This document shows positions 44,514 through 53,554 of a stretch of 64,000 nucleotides of DNA, piece by piece; position 1 is the stretch's first letter; the number at the start of each line of letters is the position of its first letter. Source of the stretch: CAXBNB01 sp049115735 (GTDB lineage Bacteria; Bacteroidota; Bacteroidia; Cytophagales; Cyclobacteriaceae); NCBI GenBank assembly GCA_049115735.1, contig JAGDZP010000010.1, positions 62,001-126,000 on the forward strand, given 5' to 3'. A model generated the notes under the pieces. It worked only from the letters and a program-made list of their open reading frames with translations. It was not told the DNA's origin and ran no database searches. The translations under genes and the position numbers were made by a program.

Positions 44514-45932
44514 TTAAGTTTTCTTATTTGCAATTTTAAAAAAATTGCTGTGAAAATTCAATAAAAAAAGTTCGTTTGTAGCTCTTGTGACGCCTGTATA
44601 TAACCAACGTAAAAATTCCTTATCAATTTTATCTGAGGTGATATATCCTTGATCGACGAACACGGCGTTCCACTGACCACCCTGAGATTTGTGGCAGGTG
44701 AGGGCATAGGCATACTTGATTTGCAAGGCATTCAGATAGGGATCTTTTTTCATTTCCTCTCTTTGCTCTTTCTTAGACAGGCCTCCATAATCTGCAAGCA
44801 CTTGTGTATATAACTCCTTATTTGTCTCTTGTGGCAGTGCAGGGCTGTTTGAGTGAAGAGTATCTAAAATCACCTTGGCCTCAAACGAATCTTTATGACT
44901 GTAGTCCACCAGGCGAAGTACAAGCTCGGCATAGCGCAGGCCATAATTGTCTTCGATGTTCTTTATTTTTAGTACCTCGGCAAAATCACCGTTTGCAAGG
45001 AATCCAGCGGGCATATCGTCTGGTAGAAAGAGGTAGTTGTTTTTTGCAATCATGATCAGGTCACCCGCTTCCAGTTCATCTTCTCTATACATGAGTTGAT
45101 GCCTGATGAAGCGATTGTACTGTACAGCTGACTTGTTGGATCGGCAAATAATCAGGGTGTTTTCAATCCCATATTTATCATAAGCATAGCGGAGACCATC
45201 TTCCAGCCTCTCACCAGTCATGCGAAAAATGTCATCGAGACCGGAAGTATTGAAACGAATAGAAATAGACTCGGTATTGAGCTGAGACCTAAGGTTTGTT
45301 GCATTTTGAAGAATGCCACTGTCTTTGGCCTGTCTTGTAATTTCGGTGAGTTCGAAATGAGAAGTATTGAGTTTGTAGGATTCTCTTAAGAAAGCAGGGT
45401 TTAACGCCAGGCTTTCACTTTGGTTCACTGGTGGTAGCTGAGCCGTATCGCCAATTAAAATGAGTTTGTTGCCGTCCTTTTCGAAAACATAGTTCACCAG
45501 ATCGACTAACAGATTGCCACCACTATAGTCACTTTGTGCCGAGATCATAGAAGCCTCATCCACAATAAACAAAGTATTGCTACTGTAGTTTTTGGTTCTT
45601 TTAAATGACATCACAGCACCACCATCAGAGCTGACACTTTTGTATATTTTCTTGTGAATAGTGAAGGCAGTTCTTTTTGAATAGTTGCTCAGTACCTTGG
45701 CTGCTCTTCCAGTAGGAGCCAGAAGTACAAATTTTTGATTGAACAAGGGAAGTACATTTACGAGCACACCCATGAGTGTGGTTTTTCCCGTTCCTGCATA
45801 ACCTCTAAGTACTAAGGTTGACTTTTCCTGGTCGTCCTCCAGAAAACGATCCATGAAATCGATTACCTCCTTTTGTCCTTTCGTAGGTTCGAAAGGGAAT
45901 TTGCTCGTAAGGATGGAAGATGGATCGGGCAA
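44514..45932 (-). CDS. RecD-like/Dda-type DNA helicase
   Basis: 472 residues, superfamily 1B. Walker A VLRGYAGTGKTTLMG, motif II IVDEASMISAQ, motif III LILIGDTAQLPPVN, and the C-terminal YALTCHKSQGGQWNAVFVDQG with YTGVTRATNELFLL. Shorter than RecD2 (no N-terminal domain), closer to Dda-like helicases that unwind DNA 5' to 3'. Starts 33 bp after batA, so possibly in the same transcript; no functional tie to it is known. Confidence 0.93.
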   Translation of the reverse strand: MPDPSSILTSKFPFEPTKGQKEVIDFMDRFLEDDQEKSTLVLRGYAGTGKTTLMGVLVNVLPLFNQKFVLLAPTGRAAKVLSNYSKRTAFTIHKKIYKSVSSDGGAVMSFKRTKNYSSNTLFIVDEASMISAQSDYSGGNLLVDLVNYVFEKDGNKLILIGDTAQLPPVNQSESLALNPAFLRESYKLNTSHFELTEITRQAKDSGILQNATNLRSQLNTESISIRFNTSGLDDIFRMTGERLEDGLRYAYDKYGIENTLIICRSNKSAVQYNRFIRHQLMYREDELEAGDLIMIAKNNYLFLPDDMPAGFLANGDFAEVLKIKNIEDNYGLRYAELVLRLVDYSHKDSFEAKVILDTLHSNSPALPQETNKELYTQVLADYGGLSKKEQREEMKKDPYLNALQIKYAYALTCHKSQGGQWNAVFVDQGYITSDKIDKEFLRWLYTGVTRATNELFLLNFHSNFFKIANKKT

Positions 45933-45964
45933 GGAGGCTGATTATGTTTAGGTAGCGGTCTAAG

Positions 45965-47017
45965 TTAGTCTTGCAAAATGTTGCTAATAAATGTAGACTT
46001 CAAGAGCATCCAGAACAGAAAAAATACAATGGCCCACTTGAGATATATCGGATAAAAGTCTGTAGTGTCCTTAAACCTGTTTTCCTTGATCTCTGCCTTC
46101 TCATATTTGTCAATCAGGGCAAACACATTTTCAAGGGCGTTGTTGTCTGATACACGGTAGAAGTTGCCTTCACCTATTTCTGCAATCTTTCTTAGCGTCG
46201 TTTCATCCAATGAGTTTTCTACGAACTTCGGTCTACCGAAAAAATCCTTGCCGTATGGTACTCGGCCTTCTTTGCCAATGGCGATAGTATAGATTTTTAT
46301 ATTGTAGGCATTCGCCAATTCAGCTGCAGTGATTGGGTCAATGTTACCAGCAGTATTGTCCCCATCACTAAGGAGTATCAGTACCTTGGATTTAGACTCT
46401 GACTCTCGCATTCGGTTGGTACCCACTGCCAGTGCACTACCAATGGCTGTGCCTCCTTTTTCAATCAGATCAAAAGATATGTCATCAATATAAGTATAGA
46501 GCAATTCGTAATCGGTAGTCAGCGGGGAACGGGAATATGCTTCGCCGGAAAACACGACCAAACCAATTCTATCCTGAAATCTGCCACCAATAAACTTACG
46601 TGCCACATTCTTGGCCGCATCCAGTCTGTTGGGCTTGAAATCCTCAATTTTCATAGACTCGGAAATATCAATAACAAGCATGATGTCTATGCCCTCGGTC
46701 CATTGTTCCACTTTCTCATTCGTCTTTTGTGGGCGTGCAAGTGCTACGATAAGTAAGAGTATAACTAACGAGATAATAATTCGCGGGATGAATCGAAGCA
46801 GGGCGTATGGACTCCATTTTAGGTCTTTTCTGGAAAGTGCGATATGAAGTTTTTGCTTAGACTTAAGATAAAACAACCACCTCAACAGAAAGGCCAAAGG
46901 AATGGCTAGAATCAAATAGAAGAATATCTCGTTTTCCCATTGAAAATTTTGAAAAGTGGATAGTTTAAACCACTTCAAAGAAACCCAGTCATTTACATTA
47001 CCAATTTGCTCACTCAT
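45965..47017 (-). CDS. batA: BatA-like VWA domain membrane protein
   Basis: 350 residues. Two N-terminal membrane helices (about 28-45 and 73-92), a von Willebrand A domain with MIDAS motif LVIDISESMKIED, TAIGSALAVG and LLSDGDNTAGN, and a last helix (WAIVFFLFWMLL). In Bacteroides and Leptospira Bat operons this partners MoxR ATPase and DUF58 proteins and helps aerotolerance or stress resistance. Overlaps the preceding gene by 8 bp. No BatB follows; the next gene is a helicase. Confidence 0.9.
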   Translation of the reverse strand: MSEQIGNVNDWVSLKWFKLSTFQNFQWENEIFFYLILAIPLAFLLRWLFYLKSKQKLHIALSRKDLKWSPYALLRFIPRIIISLVILLLIVALARPQKTNEKVEQWTEGIDIMLVIDISESMKIEDFKPNRLDAAKNVARKFIGGRFQDRIGLVVFSGEAYSRSPLTTDYELLYTYIDDISFDLIEKGGTAIGSALAVGTNRMRESESKSKVLILLSDGDNTAGNIDPITAAELANAYNIKIYTIAIGKEGRVPYGKDFFGRPKFVENSLDETTLRKIAEIGEGNFYRVSDNNALENVFALIDKYEKAEIKENRFKDTTDFYPIYLKWAIVFFLFWMLLKSTFISNILQD

Positions 47018-47900
47018 TAGTCACCTCCCTCAATCTTAATTTGTATCTATCCAAAGTAAAATCCTCAAGCGTCTCAAAATTCTTATGAATTTGCTCATCG
47101 TCAAATTGCCCGTATATTGATCGGTCTATATTTCTCAACACATCCTTTAGTGTCTGATCATATCCAGACCTCAATATCTCCCTTGTGGTATATTTTGTGA
47201 AAGGTTTGTCTTCCAGCTTTTCCATATACTTTTTCCATACCACTAATACTTCTTCTATCAAACTAACATTATGATCCTTCCTCACTTTATTTATGCCTCG
47301 TTCAAAAGACAATGAAAACTTCTCATACTCCTTCCTAAGTCGATAGAGTTGTATTTTCTTTCTTATTGTTTTGCCAAATATGAAATAAACAGTTGCTAGT
47401 AAAACAAGGAATATCGCCACACCCAGACCGACATAAGGGTAATTTATAGCAGTAGGTACCTTGTGGAAGGCTACATTTTCCTTTAGGATTAATGAATCTG
47501 GTACCACCGGTATGAGCTCATCCAAAAAAATGGAATCCTTTTCAGACAAAACCTGAATACTGTCTTTTCCATCCAGCATATAGATGGGCAGTTGCAGGTA
47601 TTGGATTTTGTCTATCTCAAAAGATGCCAGAGAGTAAATGACACTATCGTAAGCATAAATGCTATCCGTTCTGGTGGCGAAGTACTTCTTAGAATAAAAC
47701 TCAAAAGGGGAGTAGTTGTGCGATGAATCGGGAAAGATGACCTCAGAATTTAGCGGGTATTTGATGGAGAGTGAAAAGTCAAACGCTTCACCAATTCTCA
47801 TGCTATCTGCAACGAAGTACCCTGTAGGAACAATCTCCTGGGCACTACAAACAAAGAATACGAAGAATAATACTGTACTTAGAATTGATTTCCTACCCAC
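47010..47900 (-). CDS. Bat-operon membrane protein (DUF4381/BatD-like)
   Basis: 296 residues. Signal peptide ending FVCSAQ, an extracytoplasmic beta domain (residues ~20-150), a single membrane helix (YVGLGVAIFLVLLATVYFIF) and a cytosolic helical region (KIQLYRLRKEYEKF onward). The gene lies between DUF58 and batA with 8-bp overlaps on both sides, where other Bat/MoxR clusters carry BatD or DUF4381 proteins. Sequence alone gives no activity. Confidence 0.8.
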   Translation of the reverse strand: MGRKSILSTVLFFVFFVCSAQEIVPTGYFVADSMRIGEAFDFSLSIKYPLNSEVIFPDSSHNYSPFEFYSKKYFATRTDSIYAYDSVIYSLASFEIDKIQYLQLPIYMLDGKDSIQVLSEKDSIFLDELIPVVPDSLILKENVAFHKVPTAINYPYVGLGVAIFLVLLATVYFIFGKTIRKKIQLYRLRKEYEKFSLSFERGINKVRKDHNVSLIEEVLVVWKKYMEKLEDKPFTKYTTREILRSGYDQTLKDVLRNIDRSIYGQFDDEQIHKNFETLEDFTLDRYKLRLREVTNE

Positions 47901-48771
47901 TTTTCCTCAATTTGTTTCTCACCTTAAACAGCCTGATCAATTTTGGTACATAATCCTCATCTGTTCTGACGTTCAGATAATTTGCACCATTCCTCAGGCA
48001 AAATTTCTCTAACTCCTCTTGATTGTTCTTATACCTGGTGTTCACCATTTTCCTAAATCCCGGAGAAGACGTATTTAACCAAAGCGTCTTAAGGCTCTCC
48101 TTATCTTCTAAAGGTATAATACCCAATTTTGGAAAAGTGGTTTCACGCACATCTGAAATATGTATCACCACCAGGTCATGTGTTTTGGCTATACCCTTCA
48201 AGTCGTGCTCGTAGTTTTCGTCAATGAAATCAGAAATGAGAATAACGATGCTCTTTCTCTTCAATAGATTGAGCGTATACCTAAATGCCTTGGCCAGGTC
48301 CGTATTTTTAGATTTCGGTATCAGGCTGAAGATATTGGATACCATCTGATAAGAATGCTTGATACCCTTGCCAGGTTTAACATACTTTTCCTTGTCATCT
48401 GAAAAACAGATTAAACCAGCCTGGCTTCCTTCCTTGATAGCTGACATAGATAGCAGGGCACAAATTTCTTTGCCAATATCAATTTTCTGTCTACCAGTTG
48501 TTCCTATTTCCTGTGATGCACTCACATCCAAGATGAAGAATACGTTTTGCTCTTTCTCTTCTTTGAAAGTCTTTATAAAAGTACCATGCCCCTTGGCGGA
48601 TACATTCCAATCAATAGCCCTGACATCATCGCCATATTGATACTGACGCACATCGTCAAACTCCAAACCAGAGCCTTTGAAAATGGAATGATAATCACCC
48701 TGCATTTGAGAATTCAATGCTTTGCGTATCTGTATTTCGTATTTCCTCAGTTTTTTGAGAATCTCCTTCAT
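47893..48771 (-). CDS. DUF58 domain protein of the MoxR/Bat cluster
   Basis: 292 residues. SGLEFDDVRQYQYGDDVRAIDWNVSAK is the defining DUF58 motif, followed by a VWA-like fold (FFILDVSASQEI, IVILISDFIDENYE). Usually it works with a MoxR AAA ATPase; no moxR lies next to it in this window, where the upstream neighbour is divergent. First gene of the run to batA. Confidence 0.93.
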   Translation of the reverse strand: MKEILKKLRKYEIQIRKALNSQMQGDYHSIFKGSGLEFDDVRQYQYGDDVRAIDWNVSAKGHGTFIKTFKEEKEQNVFFILDVSASQEIGTTGRQKIDIGKEICALLSMSAIKEGSQAGLICFSDDKEKYVKPGKGIKHSYQMVSNIFSLIPKSKNTDLAKAFRYTLNLLKRKSIVILISDFIDENYEHDLKGIAKTHDLVVIHISDVRETTFPKLGIIPLEDKESLKTLWLNTSSPGFRKMVNTRYKNNQEELEKFCLRNGANYLNVRTDEDYVPKLIRLFKVRNKLRKSG

Positions 48772-48877
48772 TCCAACTAGTTTTGAGGTCGGCTACCAGT
48801 ACATATCATTTCTGGAAAACCTAAGCTACCCTTCAATTTTGGGGCTTAAAATTAATCCAATAATTAGCAATTCCATT

Positions 48878-49246
48878 GTGAAAAATATTTTTTTAACGTT
48901 GCTCATTTTCATCTTGTTCTCGTGTGGGAATGGTGCAGAAATACCGAACGACCTTCTACCCAAAGAAAAGCTGGTTCAGATCCTTATAGATGTGCATGTA
49001 CTGGAAAGCAAAATTCAGAATATACGAGTGAAAAAAGACTCTTCTCAGCTGCTTTACAATACATTCGAAAAGGAAATATTTGAAAAGCATGGAATAGAAA
49101 GAGACGTCTATGACAGGAGCTATCGATATTACCTGGAAGAATTGAATGAAATGGAAAATATTTACAAGACAGTGATAGATAGCTTAAACCTCAGGGAGAA
49201 GTCTGTAGGCAAAGAAGAAGAGGAATTCGAAGATGAAGAACAATAG
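48878..49246 (+). CDS. DUF4296 lipoprotein
   Basis: I set the start at the GTG at 48878 (122 aa): it opens a lipoprotein signal (VKNIFLTLLIFILFSCGNG), while the upstream in-frame ATG at 48722 would overlap the DUF58 gene and give a nonsense N-terminus. LVQILIDVHVLESKIQN and FEKHGIERDVYDRSYRYYLE are the DUF4296 core. The tail is very acidic (KEEEEFEDEEQ). Role unknown; Bacteroidota-specific. 30 bp before mutS2. Confidence 0.87.
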   Translation: MKNIFLTLLIFILFSCGNGAEIPNDLLPKEKLVQILIDVHVLESKIQNIRVKKDSSQLLYNTFEKEIFEKHGIERDVYDRSYRYYLEELNEMENIYKTVIDSLNLREKSVGKEEEEFEDEEQ

Positions 49247-49276
49247 GACTATCCAACAGTGTAAAGCACTTCCGCA

Positions 49277-51664
49277 TTGAAACTCTATCCTCGAAATATT
49301 GAACAGAAACTTGGTTTTGACAAAATCAAAGAGGAACTAAGGGCTCTGTGCTTGAGTCCGCTTGGGGTCAAGTATGTTGATAAGCTGGTGCCCAGTAACC
49401 GGGTGGACAATATTCGGAGGCTGCTGTCGCAAGCCAATGAGTTTCAGGAATTATTGGCAGCAGGCAAGTCATTTCCTCAAAGCAATTACCTGGACATTCG
49501 CAATGCCCTAAAGAAAAGTAGTGTAAAAGGGGCATTCCTTGATATTGATGAATTGTTTGATATCAAGCTATTCACCAAGACCATTCTGAATATACTAGCT
49601 GTACTCAAAGCCGAAGAGTACGAGGCTCCAAATCTTTTTTTGTTGGCTGAAAACCTGGACCTGGATGATGCTGTGCATCTTTCGCTGGATAGCAAAATTG
49701 ATGATAAGGGAGAGTTGAAAGACAATGCCAGCAAGGAACTGATGAGGCTGAGGTCAGATATTTCAAAGTCCAAGGTGCGAGCAAGGACTGCCGTAAACAA
49801 AGTAATGAAAGATGCCGGATCAAATGGCTACTGTCCCGATGGAGCCTCTATTACAGTGAGGGAGGGTCGAATGGTTATTCCTTTGTTGGCTGAGCATAAG
49901 CGTCATGTCAAAGGTTTTGTCCATGATGAGTCTTCTACAGGGCAGACTGTATATATGGAGCCTGCTGAAGTCCTGGAGATTAACAATGAATTGAGGGAGC
50001 TTCGTTATGCCGAGAAAAGGGAGATTATTCGAATACTGACAGAGCTAACTGATCAGGTGAGGGAGACTTTACCTGTACTCGAGTCAAGTGTACATTTTCT
50101 GGGAATTATCGATTTCATCAGAGCCAAGGCTAATTTTGCCGATAAGTTTGAGGCGGTATGCCCGGAAGTGTCTGCTAAGCCTGAGCTAAGATGGGAACAA
50201 GCCCGACATCCAGTGCTGGAAATGGCACTGAAAGAGCAAGGTAAACAAGTTGTTCCTTTAAATATTTCAATTAACCGAGAGCAAAGGATTTTGCTTATTT
50301 CCGGACCGAACGCCGGCGGTAAATCTGTTTGCCTAAAGACTATTGGAATCTTGCAATATATGATCCAATGTGGGCTGCCAGTTCCAGTAGCTGAGAATTC
50401 AAAATTTGGTGTATTTGAAAATATCTTTCTGGACATTGGAGACGAGCAATCTATTGAAAATGACCTGAGTACCTATAGCTCTCATTTGAAAAACATGAAG
50501 TTTTTTCTTGAGCATGCCAATAATAAGTCAATGTTCCTCATAGATGAGTTTGGTACTGGTACCGAGCCACAATTTGGTGGTGCGATTGCAGAGGTCATCC
50601 TATTTGAGATGAATAAGCTTCGTGCTTCGGGAGCGATCACCACGCATTATGGCAACCTAAAGAAGTCTGCTGATAAGTTGGATGGCATCATGAATGCCGC
50701 CATGAAGTATGATGTGAAAAAGTTGGAGCCACTTTATACCCTGGAGATTGGCAATCCCGGGAGTTCATTTGCCCTGGAGATAGCTGGTAAGATAGGTCTG
50801 AACAAGCAGATGTTGGGAAGAGCCAAGAATATTGCAGGACATTCACACGTGCAGTTCGATCGAATGATCAATGAACTGGAACTGGAAAAGGCGGAGATCA
50901 AGAAAATCAGATCAGAAATTCAACAAAAGGATAAACGACTCAAGGAGGCCATCAGGGACTATGAGGAATTGAAGGACTTTTTGGAAGAAGAAAAACCAAA
51001 AATATTACAAAAGGCCAAATCCGAAGCAGCCAGGATTATCAAGGATTCAAACAAGCAAGTTGAGCAAACTATACGGTACATCAAGATATCAGAAGCCGAT
51101 CAACGCAAAACCCAGGAAGCCAGACAGAGATTAAAGCAATACGAAGAGAAGGTGGGTGGTGAGAAGAAAGTAGAGTCGGCCAAACCGGTGGTGGACAAGA
51201 GTGCTTTGGAAGTAGGGGATAAAGTGCGGCTTAAGGATAGTGAAACAGTGGCCGAAGTGCTTTCAATAAAAAAGAACAACGTAGAAGTGGCGATTGGTTC
51301 TATCAAAAGCAGAATGTCAGTATCTGATGTAACTAAAATATCAAATACCCAGATTAAGAAAATGGCCAACGAGCGGGTAAGACAAATGTCGGGCATAGAT
51401 GTAAACGCCAAACTGACTTCATTCAGTCCTAACCTCGATATTAGAGGTGTCAGGGCAGAAGAGGCCATCGGGAAGGTAGAAGCTTTTGTGGATGAAGCAC
51501 TGCTTTTGGGCTTTGATGAAATAAAGATTCTACATGGAAAGGGTCACGGTGTGTTGAGAGAAATAGTGAGGAACACACTGCGTGAAAACCATAGGGTTGG
51601 TAGTACGAAAGACGAGCATGTGGAATTTGGTGGTAGTGGGATCACAGTGGTAGAGCTGAAATAA
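49277..51664 (+). CDS. mutS2: Endonuclease MutS2
   Basis: 795 residues from a TTG start (49277). Clamp and lever helices fill the first half; Walker A LLISGPNAGGKSVCLKT is near residue 345, Walker B FLIDEFGTGTEPQFGG follows, then a long coiled-coil (~520-630) and a C-terminal Smr nuclease domain (LDIRGVRAEEAIGKVEAFVDEA, ILHGKGHGVLREIV). MutS2 lacks the mismatch-reading domain; it acts in recombination control and on collided ribosomes in Bacillus. Starts the tight cluster to 55.3 kb; the next ATG follows its stop directly. Confidence 0.96.
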   Translation: MKLYPRNIEQKLGFDKIKEELRALCLSPLGVKYVDKLVPSNRVDNIRRLLSQANEFQELLAAGKSFPQSNYLDIRNALKKSSVKGAFLDIDELFDIKLFTKTILNILAVLKAEEYEAPNLFLLAENLDLDDAVHLSLDSKIDDKGELKDNASKELMRLRSDISKSKVRARTAVNKVMKDAGSNGYCPDGASITVREGRMVIPLLAEHKRHVKGFVHDESSTGQTVYMEPAEVLEINNELRELRYAEKREIIRILTELTDQVRETLPVLESSVHFLGIIDFIRAKANFADKFEAVCPEVSAKPELRWEQARHPVLEMALKEQGKQVVPLNISINREQRILLISGPNAGGKSVCLKTIGILQYMIQCGLPVPVAENSKFGVFENIFLDIGDEQSIENDLSTYSSHLKNMKFFLEHANNKSMFLIDEFGTGTEPQFGGAIAEVILFEMNKLRASGAITTHYGNLKKSADKLDGIMNAAMKYDVKKLEPLYTLEIGNPGSSFALEIAGKIGLNKQMLGRAKNIAGHSHVQFDRMINELELEKAEIKKIRSEIQQKDKRLKEAIRDYEELKDFLEEEKPKILQKAKSEAARIIKDSNKQVEQTIRYIKISEADQRKTQEARQRLKQYEEKVGGEKKVESAKPVVDKSALEVGDKVRLKDSETVAEVLSIKKNNVEVAIGSIKSRMSVSDVTKISNTQIKKMANERVRQMSGIDVNAKLTSFSPNLDIRGVRAEEAIGKVEAFVDEALLLGFDEIKILHGKGHGVLREIVRNTLRENHRVGSTKDEHVEFGGSGITVVELK

Positions 51665-51904
51665 ATGGATTTGAAAGCATATACCAGGCAGCAGCTGGCA
51701 CTTAGAAACGGGCAAGACAAACCTGAGGTATGGGTGGCCTACAAGGAAAAAATATACAATGTGAGTGGTTCACGGCTTTGGCGTGATGGCAAGCATTATG
51801 AGCACTGGGCTGGTCAGGATTTGACAGATGAATTACCTGACGCTCCACACACAGATTCGGTGTTTAAGAAATTTGAAATAGTTGGGTATTTAGTAAAAGC
51901 ATAG
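51665..51904 (+). CDS. Cytochrome b5-like heme/steroid-binding domain protein
   Basis: 79 residues: QQLALRNGQDKPEVWVAYKEKIYNVSGS-type start (Y-x-x-x-x-L, then W-VA-x-K-x-IY-NV) and HYEHWAGQDLTDELPDAPH match short bacterial cytochrome b5-like domains of the MAPR kind. The classical HPGG ligand is replaced by KHYEHWAG. The ATG follows the mutS2 stop with no gap. Soluble, no signal. Heme binding is likely but unproven. Confidence 0.85.
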   Translation: MDLKAYTRQQLALRNGQDKPEVWVAYKEKIYNVSGSRLWRDGKHYEHWAGQDLTDELPDAPHTDSVFKKFEIVGYLVKA

Positions 51905-51908
51905 TAGC

Positions 51909-52754
51909 ATGATATTAGTAGCAGATAGTGGCTCAACCAAAACGGAATGGAGGTTGATTGCAGAAGATGGGGAAATTTCCCAACTGAGGACTTCAGGTAT
52001 CAATCCATATTATCAAAAAGAGGAAGATATACTTGAGATGCTTCGTGCTGAATTGGAGGATTTTTTAAAAAAGGAGGTGACGGAAATCTACTTCTATGGA
52101 GCAGGTTGTTCATCACAGGCGAACAAGGAGAAGATAACAAGATGCTTCCAATCCATATATGCCAATGCGAAAGTAGAAGTATCCATTGACTTGTTGGCGG
52201 CAGCCAGGGCACTTTGTGGGGTAGATAGGGGCATTGCCTGCATATTGGGTACAGGTGCCAACTCATGTTTGTATGATGGTAGGGAAATTACAGAAAATGT
52301 ACCTTCTTTGGGATTTATAATGGGGGATGAGGGCAGTGGATCTTATCTGGGTAATAAACTGCTCGGCCAGTTTATGCGCAAGCAATTGCCACAGGTAATA
52401 TCTGATCGGTTGAAGAAACGATTCGATCTATCCAATGATACTATTCTGGCCAATGTCTACCAGGGAGATGCTCCAATAGTATACATGTCCGGATTTTCAA
52501 AGTTCATTTTTCAAAATATAAAAGAGCCTTATTTATACCAATTCGTATATGATAGCTTCAAATCTTTTTTCACTGAGAATATCCTGAGATACCCGAATTA
52601 CGAAAATGAGCCTATACATTTTACAGGATCGGTAGCCTTTTATTTTTCAAATATCCTTAGAAAAGTAGCCGCTGATATGCAATTGAACGTTCGACACATT
52701 GTAGAAGGACCAATCGCTGGTCTGGCACTTTACCACAAAAACCAAATGGCATGA
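51909..52754 (+). CDS. BadF/BadG-family sugar kinase (GlcNAc or MurNAc kinase)
   Basis: 281 residues. ADSGSTKTEWRLI is the phosphate-1 loop of ASKHA kinases; ACILGTGANSCLYDG and LGFIMGDEGSGSYLG are the phosphate-2 and adenosine segments typical of N-acetylglucosamine kinases of the BadF/BadG/BcrA/BcrD type. It overlaps murQ by 4 bp (ATGA), so it probably phosphorylates MurNAc and/or GlcNAc from cell-wall turnover, giving MurQ its substrate, as MurK does in Clostridium. The sugar choice is inference. Confidence 0.88.
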   Translation: MILVADSGSTKTEWRLIAEDGEISQLRTSGINPYYQKEEDILEMLRAELEDFLKKEVTEIYFYGAGCSSQANKEKITRCFQSIYANAKVEVSIDLLAAARALCGVDRGIACILGTGANSCLYDGREITENVPSLGFIMGDEGSGSYLGNKLLGQFMRKQLPQVISDRLKKRFDLSNDTILANVYQGDAPIVYMSGFSKFIFQNIKEPYLYQFVYDSFKSFFTENILRYPNYENEPIHFTGSVAFYFSNILRKVAADMQLNVRHIVEGPIAGLALYHKNQMA

Positions 52755-53554
52755 GCACTACCGAATCACCATCCAATTTTGATTCATTAGAGACAATGAG
52801 TGTTGGCGATTTGCTTGCTAATATGAATGTGGAAGATAAGACCGTGCCTCATGCGGTTGAGCAAGCTATTCCTCAAATCTCACCACTGATAGAAGCCATT
52901 GTTGTGAAAATGAAGAAGGGCGGGAGGTTGTTTTACATTGGAGCGGGTACGAGTGGTAGGCTGGGTGTAGTGGATGCCTCTGAGATACCTCCAACTTATG
53001 GCATGCCCCATGGCAAGGTAGTGGGTATTATTGCTGGTGGTGATACTGCCATACGAAAGTCTGTAGAGTATGCCGAGGATGATCCCAAGCAGGCCTGGGA
53101 AGATTTGAAACATCACGAGATTAGTGATTTGGATTGTCTGATAGGAATAGCTGCCTCGGGTCGAACGCCCTATGTAATTGGTGGAGTTGAGACCGCAAGG
53201 CAAAATGGACTCGTTACGGGTTGCATTACTTGTAATGAAGGATCAAAGCTGGCAGCAGCAGCTGAGTATCCTATTGAGGTGGTTGTAGGACCAGAGTTTG
53301 TGACTGGAAGCACCCGAATGAAATCGGGTACGGCGCAAAAGCTTGTGCTCAATATGATCTCCACTAGCGTGATGATACGGTTAGGAAAAGTGAAAGGAAA
53401 TAAAATGGTGGATATGCAGTTGTCGAATAATAAGCTTGTGGACAGAGGAACCAAAATGATAATGGAAGAGTTGAGGATAGAAGAAGAGGCGGCCAATGAA
53501 TTATTATTGAAATATGGTTCTGTCAGATCTGCAATCGAGCAAAGTAAGAAATGA
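52751..53554 (+). CDS. murQ: N-acetylmuramic acid 6-phosphate etherase
   Basis: 267 residues with a SIS fold. GRLFYIGAGTSGRLGVVDASEIPPTYG and TGSTRMKSGTAQKLVLNMIST are diagnostic. It splits lactate from MurNAc-6-phosphate to yield GlcNAc-6-phosphate. Somewhat shorter than the ~300-residue E. coli enzyme, mainly at the C-terminus. It shares 4-bp overlaps with the kinase before it and the lipase after it. Confidence 0.96.
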   Translation: MSTTESPSNFDSLETMSVGDLLANMNVEDKTVPHAVEQAIPQISPLIEAIVVKMKKGGRLFYIGAGTSGRLGVVDASEIPPTYGMPHGKVVGIIAGGDTAIRKSVEYAEDDPKQAWEDLKHHEISDLDCLIGIAASGRTPYVIGGVETARQNGLVTGCITCNEGSKLAAAAEYPIEVVVGPEFVTGSTRMKSGTAQKLVLNMISTSVMIRLGKVKGNKMVDMQLSNNKLVDRGTKMIMEELRIEEEAANELLLKYGSVRSAIEQSKK

